Source: an uncultured Bacilli bacterium (GTDB taxonomy: Bacteria > Bacillota_I > Bacilli_A > RF39 > UBA660). From it: 6,715 nucleotides of DNA. The stretch lies in NCBI GenBank assembly GCA_944350405.1, contig CALVPC010000058.1:1-6715 (forward strand), in the 5' to 3' direction. Below the pieces are notes generated by a model. It did no database searches and was not told the origin of the DNA. It saw nothing but the letters and a program-made list of their open reading frames with translations. Positions 1 to 5,056 of the stretch are shown piece by piece. Position 1 is the first letter of the stretch. Each line of letters opens with the position of its first letter. Position numbers and translations under genes: made by a program.

Positions 1-5
1 ATTTT

Positions 6-12
6 CTCACCT
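6..12 (-). promoter_or_regulatory. Ribosome binding site of the next pilus gene, which starts at the left edge
   Basis: Read on the minus strand, AGGTGAG is followed by AAA and then AT as the last two bases of the window. If the next base outside is G, this is an ATG start with a 7-nt gap from AGG, about 17 bases after the tadA stop. It therefore predicts another gene of the same operon just beyond the edge. In Tad loci tadA is usually followed by tadB and tadC, the inner-membrane platform proteins, so tadB is the likely candidate. The missing base and the identity of the gene are inference. Confidence 0.6.
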
Positions 13-19
13 GCTTTTT

Positions 20-1357
20 TTAATTTATATTATTAAAAATATCATCTATGCTATCTATACCTTTTGATTTTATTTTTTTATAAACTCTTGGTGTATATTT
101 ATACATTATATACGAACCATTTACTTCTCCAGTTTGAGTTAATCCTTTTTCTTTAAAGGCGAATATTTCTTTTAGTTCAATTTCATTATTCTTAAGTCCT
201 GCGACTTCACAAATTGAAACTATTTTTCTTTTTCCATCTTGCAGTCTTTCGATGGATACTACTAAATCGATAGCTTTTTCAATGTATTCTCTAATAGCAT
301 TAACTGGTATTTGAATACCACTCATTAATACCATAGTTTCAAGCCTATTTAAAGCATCTTTTGGCCCATTAGCATGTAAGGTAGATAAACTACCATCATG
401 GCCTGTATTCATTGCTTGAAGCATATCAAATGCTTCTTTCCCACGGACTTCTCCGACTATAATACGATCTGGTCTCATACGCAGAGAATTTATTACTAAA
501 TCGCGAACGGTTACTTCTCCTTCGTTATCATAGTTGGTATTTCTAGTTTCTAAAGTTATAACATGATCTTGCATAAGCTTTAATTCTGCGGCATCTTCAA
601 TTGTAATAATACGTTCATCATTTTCTATTAGTGAAGATAGTACATTTAATACTGTAGTTTTACCTGAACCAGTTCCTCCACAAATTATTATGTTTAATTT
701 TGCTTTTACTGCAGCGTCTAAAAATCTTGCCATGTAACTAGTAAGAGTACCCATTCTTAGTAGGTCATCCATTGTATTTAAGTTTTTCTTAAATTTTCTA
801 ATAGTTAATACGGGACCATTTAAAGAAAGTGGCGGTATTACAGCATTAATTCTTGATCCATCTTTTAACCTTGAATCTACCATTGGATGAGCTATATCAA
901 TGGTCCTTCCTAGTGGCTGAATCATTCTTTGAATAGTTCTAATAATATGGTCATCATTTATAAATGATATTGAGTCATCTTTTACTACTTTTCCATCTAT
1001 TTCTATATATATTTGATTTGGAGCATTAACCATTATTTCAGTTATGTTTTCATCATCTAATAGTTCTGTTATTGGTCCGTATCCATTTATTTCATTTTCT
1101 ATTAAATTAAATATGTGATTTCTTTCTAAGTTTGATAAATCATATCCTTCAAGACTATTATCTATTTCACTATTTATATATTCGTTTAAATATTCGCTAT
1201 CTGGTACACCATTATCAATTATATTTTGAATAATTCTATTTCTTAAGCTATCCAAAAGGGCTTTATCTTTAAATATTCCATAGTCATCTGTTTCTATTTT
1301 TTTAATAGAGACTGGTTTTTCATGAAGTTCAAAAACTTCGGAAAGTGTTTTAGTCAT
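20..1357 (-). CDS. tadA: TadA/CpaF-type pilus assembly (secretion) ATPase
   Basis: This is the hexameric cytoplasmic ATPase of the GspE/VirB11 superfamily that powers Tad/Flp pilus assembly. It has 445 residues, a usual length for CpaF. After a variable N-terminal region comes the family's GPITELLDDENITEIMVN segment (about 94-111). Walker A is GGTGSGKT (227-234), the Asp box ERIITIEDAAEL is at 248-259, Walker B RPDRIIVGEVRG is at 295-306 and the His box TGHDGSLSTLHANGP is at 318-332. All catalytic motifs are intact. The start is ATG with AAAGGGGGAT upstream; it overlaps the tadZ stop by 8 nt (ATGACTAA), which suggests translational coupling. Lying behind pilins and tadZ, it is better called TadA/CpaF than a type II secretion or competence ATPase. 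It carries the CpaF type of N-terminal region and no tetracysteine zinc motif of PilB/GspE. Confidence 0.95.
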   Translation of the reverse strand: MTKTLSEVFELHEKPVSIKKIETDDYGIFKDKALLDSLRNRIIQNIIDNGVPDSEYLNEYINSEIDNSLEGYDLSNLERNHIFNLIENEINGYGPITELLDDENITEIMVNAPNQIYIEIDGKVVKDDSISFINDDHIIRTIQRMIQPLGRTIDIAHPMVDSRLKDGSRINAVIPPLSLNGPVLTIRKFKKNLNTMDDLLRMGTLTSYMARFLDAAVKAKLNIIICGGTGSGKTTVLNVLSSLIENDERIITIEDAAELKLMQDHVITLETRNTNYDNEGEVTVRDLVINSLRMRPDRIIVGEVRGKEAFDMLQAMNTGHDGSLSTLHANGPKDALNRLETMVLMSGIQIPVNAIREYIEKAIDLVVSIERLQDGKRKIVSICEVAGLKNNEIELKEIFAFKEKGLTQTGEVNGSYIMYKYTPRVYKKIKSKGIDSIDDIFNNIN

Positions 1358-2117
1358 TTTTATCCCCCTTTCCGATTAAAGTATTAGCCATATTTGTTAA
1401 TTTTTCATAGGCCATTTTATTTATAGTTAAATTTTTATTTTGTATTAGTACTTTTCCTTCTAAAATATATTTATCAATATTTTTAATGTACATAGTACTT
1501 GGCAAGTTAAAATCAATATTATTTTTAATAAGACTTCTTATTTCATATAATGAGTAATACTTTTTATCAGGATGTACTGATTCATTTAGAAGGGTATAAT
1601 AATTTTTATTTTCAGCATCATTCATAATTGATATAAATGATCTAGTGTTTTTTAAATCAAAAGTATCGTTGGTAAAAATATACAATATCATATCACTATT
1701 ATCTATAGCTGTGATATTAATTTCATTTAAAATATGAGAAGTATCAATTAAAATTACATCATATTTATATACGACATTATTTAAAATAAGCGGGATGTAT
1801 TTTATATCAATTTTATTAGCCATTCTAGGATCTTTAGGTGCGGCAATAATACTTATTTTGTCATCATAATTAAATATGTAATCTTCAACTTTTTCGTATC
1901 TGTTATTTGCTAAATCCTCTGCTAAGTTGAAAATTGTTTTATCATTATTGCTATTTAAATGAGTTGCTACAGCACCACTATATAAGTCTAAATCTATTAC
2001 TAATACTTTGTAATTTAAATTACTATATATACCTGCTAAATTAAGAGTAGTTATAGTTTTCCCTACTCCTCCTTTAGTTGAGGTTATAGTAATTATTTTC
2101 CCTTTTATTCCTTTCAT
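1350..2117 (-). CDS. tadZ: TadZ/CpaE-like ParA/MinD-family ATPase
   Basis: A 255-residue P-loop ATPase of the ParA/MinD class. It has the deviant Walker A KGGVGKT (15-21), the A' strand VLVIDLDLYSGAVA (38-51) and Walker B VILIDTSHIL (121-130, Asp125). The C-terminal part has the MinD/CpaE-like pattern of a short IDKYILEGK segment followed by a helix near the end. In Tad systems TadZ/CpaE positions the pilus machine at the cell pole or envelope. Unlike Caulobacter CpaE there is no N-terminal receiver-like domain: the P-loop begins almost at the N terminus. The start is ATG with AGAGGAAG upstream, inside the end of the preceding pseudopilin gene and 2 nt after its stop. A chromosome-partition ParA is unlikely, given the position between pseudopilins and tadA and the lack of a ParB gene or visible parS site. 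A flagellar FlhG/YlxH-like role is also unlikely in this context. Confidence 0.85.
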   Translation of the reverse strand: MKGIKGKIITITSTKGGVGKTITTLNLAGIYSNLNYKVLVIDLDLYSGAVATHLNSNNDKTIFNLAEDLANNRYEKVEDYIFNYDDKISIIAAPKDPRMANKIDIKYIPLILNNVVYKYDVILIDTSHILNEINITAIDNSDMILYIFTNDTFDLKNTRSFISIMNDAENKNYYTLLNESVHPDKKYYSLYEIRSLIKNNIDFNLPSTMYIKNIDKYILEGKVLIQNKNLTINKMAYEKLTNMANTLIGKGDKND

Positions 2118-2119
2118 TT

Positions 2120-2485
2120 TTACTTCCTCTTTTCTGTTATTATTAGTTTTTCATTTTCTATTGTAAATGTCATATCAGTTTTTATTTCATAATTTTTAAA
2201 TCCTATTATTTTGCCAAATGTTGAATCTACATTCTTTTGTAATGATATTTCTTCATTATTTATTATTAATATATTAATTTCTTTATCATTTTCTTTTATT
2301 ATGTTTTCTACTTCTTGGTATGGTTTATTTTCTTTTGCTAAATAATTTATTGCAGATGTTGTGATACTTTCCAATCTATTATTTTCTCTTATTATTAATG
2401 AAGTATCAAAAATAAAAGCAAATATTATAAATAATAGAGGAATAAGTGCTACAAAAAACACTAGAGATTGTCCTTTATTATTCAT
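2120..2485 (-). CDS. TadE/TadF-like pseudopilin lacking Glu5
   Basis: A 121-residue protein with a very short leader, MNNKG, then QSLVFFVALIPLLFIIFAFI, a single hydrophobic helix (about 6-26) followed by an FDTSL segment. The rest is a hydrophilic, probably extracytoplasmic, domain rich in Lys, Glu and Asn. This layout matches TadE/TadF/TadG-like minor pilins, which are cut after Gly by a prepilin peptidase. The position normally holding Glu5 of the mature protein is Phe (QSLVF), whereas its two upstream neighbours have QALVE. The A-L-P helix pattern and following Asp recall the TadG N-terminal (Tad) domain, but the protein is far shorter than TadG. The start is ATG with AAAGGAT upstream; it overlaps the previous gene's stop by 8 nt (ATGAATAA). 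Membership of the pilus operon is firm; the exact subunit (TadE, TadF or a short TadG) is not. Confidence 0.75.
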   Translation of the reverse strand: MNNKGQSLVFFVALIPLLFIIFAFIFDTSLIIRENNRLESITTSAINYLAKENKPYQEVENIIKENDKEINILIINNEEISLQKNVDSTFGKIIGFKNYEIKTDMTFTIENEKLIITEKRK

Positions 2486-2828
2486 ATAAAATTATCCTTT
2501 CAGTACTTATAGTATATGGACTTTCAAAAAACATGGAAGAAAATGGTGTAATAAGTTTTATATCTTTAGAAATATTAATAGTTAAATTTTCATCATTTAT
2601 TTCATAGGTTATTTTTACATCGTCTTTTATTTGATTTTTAATATATTCATTTGATTTTCCATTTTCTTTATATGTTACTACAGAATTCATAATTGATTCT
2701 AAATTATTTTTTTGATAAAAAACGTTAGAAAAATCTATAATAACAAATATTATAATCATAATTATGGGCAAAATTATGACAAATTCTACTAAGGCTTGGC
2801 CTTTATTTTTAATTTTCTGGTTTAACAC
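2478..2828 (-). CDS. tadE: TadE-like pseudopilin
   Basis: A TadE-type minor pilin: a Lys-rich leader ending in NKG, then QALVEFVIILPIIMIIIFVI as the membrane helix with Glu5 present, then IDFSNVF, a typical TadE continuation. A hydrophilic domain of about 85 residues follows. Cleavage is expected between Gly and Gln. Three starts are possible. GTG at 2828 (116 residues, chosen here) has AGGAG nine bases upstream, gives a 10-residue leader MLNQKIKNKG and overlaps the flp gene by 20 nt. ATG at 2861 has GGAG six bases upstream but gives a 21-residue leader and a 53-nt overlap. TTG at 2873 gives 131 residues. The two other pilin-like proteins here have leaders of 8 and 5 residues, which favours GTG. 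The purine-rich end of flp could produce chance binding sites for either start, so the choice remains uncertain. Confidence 0.8.
   Translation of the reverse strand: MLNQKIKNKGQALVEFVIILPIIMIIIFVIIDFSNVFYQKNNLESIMNSVVTYKENGKSNEYIKNQIKDDVKITYEINDENLTINISKDIKLITPFSSMFFESPYTISTERIILYE
2783..2807 (-). repeat. 25-base near-identical element, copy in tadE
   Basis: Bases 2783-2807 match 2976-3000 in the flp gene at 24 of 25 positions; the mismatch is T at 2802 against C at 2995. It encodes the prepilin cleavage region NKG/QALVE. The shared codons include GGC and GCC, which are uncommon in this AT-rich sequence. The third pilin-like gene encodes a similar peptide with quite different codons. Confidence 0.7.
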
Positions 2829-3015
2829 AATGTCCTTCTCCTGCTTTTTCTCCCTCGACATATTCTTCTCCAATTAATTCGCATGAAGATTTAGTTATTG
2901 CGTCTTTTAAATAGCCACCAAGAAGAGTCACAAGTGAGATAGCAATAACGCTTATTAATGCAATAATTAAAACATATTCTACTAAGGCTTGGCCCTTATT
3001 ATTATTTTTTCTCAT
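2809..3015 (-). CDS. flp: Flp-family type IVb major pilin
   Basis: A 68-residue Flp/Fap-type prepilin, probably the main structural subunit of the pilus. The basic leader MRKNNNKG is followed by QALVEYVLIIALISVIAISL, which has the family's Glu5-Tyr6 Flp motif after the Gly8/Gln9 cleavage site, and then TLLGG as in Flp pilins. Canonical Flp pilins end soon after this helix. This one continues with an acidic tail carrying two cysteines (Cys45 and Cys63), which could form a disulfide outside the cell. It is first in the operon, as expected for the most abundant product. The start is ATG with AGGGTGAG (3019-3026) upstream. The 3' end overlaps the tadE gene in another frame by at least 20 nt. Family assignment is firm; the disulfide is inference. 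Confidence 0.9.
   Translation of the reverse strand: MRKNNNKGQALVEYVLIIALISVIAISLVTLLGGYLKDAITKSSCELIGEEYVEGEKAGEGHCVKPEN
2976..3000 (-). repeat. 25-base near-identical element, copy in flp
   Basis: This is the partner of 2783-2807, with one mismatch in 25. It covers the codons for the cleavage site and Glu5 of the Flp pilin. Similarity falls off on both sides at the DNA level, so this is a short conserved patch and not a whole-gene duplicate that is still recognisable. Confidence 0.7.
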
Positions 3016-3040
3016 ATTCTCACCCTACTGTCCTATAATA

Positions 3041-3069
3041 ATTTTATTAAATTTGAAGAAAAAAGTCAA
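3041..3069 (-). promoter_or_regulatory. Sigma-A-type promoter of the Tad pilus operon
   Basis: On the minus strand, TTGACT (3064-3069) and TAAAAT (3041-3046) are separated by exactly 17 bases; each hexamer matches the housekeeping consensus at 5 of 6 positions. Transcription would start near 3032-3034, leaving a leader of under 20 bases that holds the flp ribosome binding site. The pilus genes need their own promoter because the gene upstream lies on the opposite strand and the lepA operon ends at a terminator. No clear operator is seen. AT-rich DNA produces chance -10 boxes, but the good -35, the spacing and the position all agree. Confidence 0.7.
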
Positions 3070-3110
3070 TTCTTATTACTATTATTTTTTAGCTTTGCAT
3101 ATTAATTAGT

Positions 3111-3117
3111 AGGTGAT
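3111..3117 (+). promoter_or_regulatory. Ribosome binding site that decides the start of the TIGR04086-like gene
   Basis: AGGTGAT matches the right half of the full anti-16S complement (AGGAGGTGATC). It lies just before a TTG at 3122, with 6 bases between AGGTG and TTG. The in-frame GTG at 3113 lies inside this site and has no binding site of its own upstream, so TTG is the better start. Confidence 0.65.
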
Positions 3118-3121
3118 TATA

Positions 3122-3490
3122 TTGGATACAATTTTAAAATTCTTAAAAAATATAGGTATATTATTTGCTTTAATACTAGGCAGTGCTTTTTTTATAAATA
3201 TTTTTAATTATTTTGATTTACTTAGCCAAGGAGCATATAAAACTTTTCTAATTATTTTTGTTGCTATTAGTATTTTTATTTCTTCGTTTTTACTTGGTAA
3301 ATCTTCTAAAAAGAAAGGATATTTAGAAGGTATTAAATTTGGGGTTATTTCGGTTTTATTAATGTTTGTAATTTCATATTTAGCGTTTGATAGTAATATT
3401 TCTATATCTAGTCTTATATATTATTTGATTTTAATTATTAGTTCTAGTATTGGCGCTATGTTTGGTATTAATAAGAAAAAAGAGGACTAA
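3122..3490 (+). CDS. TIGR04086/YrzE-like four-helix membrane protein
   Basis: A 122-residue integral membrane protein with four hydrophobic segments at about 9-30, 40-58, 69-89 and 95-115. A basic loop GKSSKKKGYLEGIKFG (59-74) sits between helices 2 and 3. The C terminus ends GAMFGINKKK. Length, helix count, the Gly-rich loop leading into helix 3 and the G-x-x-G-I-N end all resemble the TIGR04086 family (YrzE of Bacillus), whose function is unknown. In Bacillus the family member lies near yajC and tgt; here it stands alone, divergent from the pilus operon and convergent with the lepA operon. The start is TTG (see the site at 3111-3117); GTG at 3113 would add three residues. Its TAA stop is in the loop of the terminator hairpin. 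A pilus role is possible from position only; nothing in the sequence supports it. Confidence 0.7.
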   Translation: MDTILKFLKNIGILFALILGSAFFINIFNYFDLLSQGAYKTFLIIFVAISIFISSFLLGKSSKKKGYLEGIKFGVISVLLMFVISYLAFDSNISISSLIYYLILIISSSIGAMFGINKKKED

Positions 3491-3500
3491 CTCCTCTTTT
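3478..3500. terminator. Bidirectional intrinsic terminator between convergent genes
   Basis: A perfect 9-bp inverted repeat, AAAAGAGGA and TCCTCTTTT, encloses the 5-base loop CTAAC. On the plus strand the T-run is TTTT, then AT-rich sequence. On the minus strand the hairpin is followed by TTTTTTCTTATT, so it can stop transcription from both sides. It lies 5 bases past the stop of the minus-strand hypothetical gene. It also contains the last codons and the TAA stop (3488-3490) of the plus-strand gene. Confidence 0.85.
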
Positions 3501-3505
3501 AGTAT

Positions 3506-3946
3506 TTATATTTTTATTCTAGTTATAACAATATCATTAGTTTGTGGTGTTTCCTTTTCAATAAAATCTTCTATGGCATATATTGACGGCATTATTTTTA
3601 TTTTTTTATCAAATGTATCATATATTAATTCATAGAAATCATCTTTATAATATAATATATAATTTAAATAAATATATTTTTCAAGGCCAGACATATTTTT
3701 GTAAAAACCAGTTTTTCCGATAAATTCAGCATTTTTAATATATTCATAGGCTGTATAAAATTCGGTTTTTAAAAATATTTCTGGTAAGGCTATTATTTCT
3801 TCTTTTAATGTGATTGTATCAAGTGTTCTAAATATAGCATAGTTATCTACTATTTTGATTAATATATATATTGTATTTGGATCATCATATTCTTTTTTTA
3901 GATAAACTTGTTTTAATTTTTCTAACTTGTCTTTTATATCATACAC
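3506..3946 (-). CDS. Hypothetical protein downstream of hemW
   Basis: A 146-residue protein of no family I recognise. It has no signal peptide, no long hydrophobic segment and no catalytic motif. It is rich in Tyr, Ile, Lys and Glu and looks like a small soluble mixed alpha/beta protein; the N-terminal 20 residues are probably helical. It is last in the lepA-hemW operon. The only usable start is GTG, 3 nt after the hemW TAG and in the same frame as hemW. The nearest Shine-Dalgarno-like bases (AGAAGG) run into this GTG and so cannot serve it at normal spacing. Translation would have to come from reinitiation after hemW, from an atypical start or from TAG readthrough. An ATG at 3942 is in another frame and stops at its third codon. 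That the open frame is coding is likely from its length and position before a terminator. Confidence 0.65.
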   Translation of the reverse strand: MYDIKDKLEKLKQVYLKKEYDDPNTIYILIKIVDNYAIFRTLDTITLKEEIIALPEIFLKTEFYTAYEYIKNAEFIGKTGFYKNMSGLEKYIYLNYILYYKDDFYELIYDTFDKKIKIMPSIYAIEDFIEKETPQTNDIVITRIKI

Positions 3947-3949
3947 CTT

Positions 3950-5056
3950 CTAACTATTGATATTTATGAAATCACATAATATTTGATTTGAAATATATAA
4001 ATCATTTTCTTTTATATAATAATTCCCTTTTTTAAAACCTAATTTGTGCGTGTCAAAAACTTCATTTATGTTTTTTTTGTATTTATTATAAAAGCATTTA
4101 TTTGATACTCCTTCTAGTTTTCTAAGACCTAAAATCATGAAATTTTCCATATCTATTTGTTTATCTATTACTTCTTTTATATATATATAATTATTATTTA
4201 GATATTTTTTAATATTCCTAGTATTAGTATATCTAATATTATTAATATAACCACTAGCACCAAGGCCAAAGCCATAATATTTTTCATTGTTCCAATATGT
4301 TAGATTATGTTTTGATGTATAATTTTGTTTGGCAAAATTACTTATTTCATAATGGATATAGCCATGTTTTTTTAAAGTTTCACATAAATAGTCATACATT
4401 TTTCTATTTAAGTCTTCATCTATTTCTTTATAATTTTGTATTTTTAATAAAGTATTGTTTTCTAATATTAATGAGTATAACGATATATGAGGTATATCTA
4501 ATTCGATAAATTTTTTTATATCATTTTTTAAATCAGTTAAAGTTTCTCCATTTACTCCATATATAATATCTATATTTATATTATCAAAATATTTTTTGGC
4601 TAACTTTATTTTATTTTTTACTAATGGATCATATTTTCTTCCTAATATTTTTAAAACATGTTTGTTAAAAGATTCTATTCCAATAGATAGTCTATTTACT
4701 TTATTTTCTTTTAATACGATAAGTAAATCTTTTGTAATATTCTCTATATTACATTCAAAAGTAAATTCATAGTTTTTTTCTGTTTTTAAAATATTGGTAA
4801 TTTTAAATAATTTTTCTAATTCATCTTTTTTTAGTGATGAGGGAGTGCCTCCACCTATATAAATAGTTTTTAGTGTTTCTTTTTTATAAGTAGTTATAAT
4901 TTCATTTTTTAAAGCTTCTAAATAACTATTAATATAATTTTCGTTATAATATATTTTACAAAAATCACAATAACTACAAATGTTTTTACAAAAAGGAATA
5001 TTAATAGAGCATGATTTTGGTGGTGTGTTTTTGGTATTATTATTTGTTTTAATCAT
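3950..5056 (-). CDS. hemW: Radical SAM heme chaperone HemW (HemN-like)
   Basis: A 368-residue cytoplasmic radical SAM protein. The cluster motif in SINIPFCKNICSYCDFC gives Cys23, Cys27 and Cys30 as ligands for the 4Fe-4S cluster, followed by the extra Cys33 usual in HemW. Further family segments are IGGGTPSSL (67-75), RLSIGIESF (122-130), YEISNFA (236-242), HNLTYW (250-255) and YGFGLGASGY (261-270), followed by the C-terminal HemN-type domain. The length fits HemW (about 370-380), so the protein is complete. HemW is known as a heme-binding chaperone for membrane enzymes and not as a true coproporphyrinogen dehydrogenase. Whether this organism has heme is unknown. The ATG overlaps the lepA stop by 8 nt (ATGATTAA) and lacks a strong ribosome binding site, so coupling to lepA is likely. 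The stop is TAG; every other stop in the window is TAA. Confidence 0.92.
   Translation of the reverse strand: MIKTNNNTKNTPPKSCSINIPFCKNICSYCDFCKIYYNENYINSYLEALKNEIITTYKKETLKTIYIGGGTPSSLKKDELEKLFKITNILKTEKNYEFTFECNIENITKDLLIVLKENKVNRLSIGIESFNKHVLKILGRKYDPLVKNKIKLAKKYFDNINIDIIYGVNGETLTDLKNDIKKFIELDIPHISLYSLILENNTLLKIQNYKEIDEDLNRKMYDYLCETLKKHGYIHYEISNFAKQNYTSKHNLTYWNNEKYYGFGLGASGYINNIRYTNTRNIKKYLNNNYIYIKEVIDKQIDMENFMILGLRKLEGVSNKCFYNKYKKNINEVFDTHKLGFKKGNYYIKENDLYISNQILCDFININS

Noticed and set aside
3034..3039. Perfect TATAAT on the plus strand as a promoter for the membrane protein gene
   Set aside because: No acceptable -35 at 16-18 bases and no TGN extension; chance TATAAT is common in such AT-rich DNA. 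Kept only as a remark in the findings.
3056..3075. Small inverted repeat AAGAA/TTCTT in the divergent gap, considered as an operator
   Set aside because: Only 5 bp of AT-rich stem, expected by chance.
3053..3079. Plus-strand TTGAAG with TATTAC as an alternative promoter
   Set aside because: The spacing is only 15 bases and the -10 matches 4 of 6.
3450..3635. Plus-strand open frame of 61 codons crossing the terminator
   Set aside because: It overlaps the end of the membrane protein in another frame, runs through the hairpin and lies antisense to the hypothetical gene. No ribosome binding site was seen.
4297..4509. Plus-strand open frame of 70 codons
   Set aside because: Antisense to the conserved middle of hemW, with no supporting motif.
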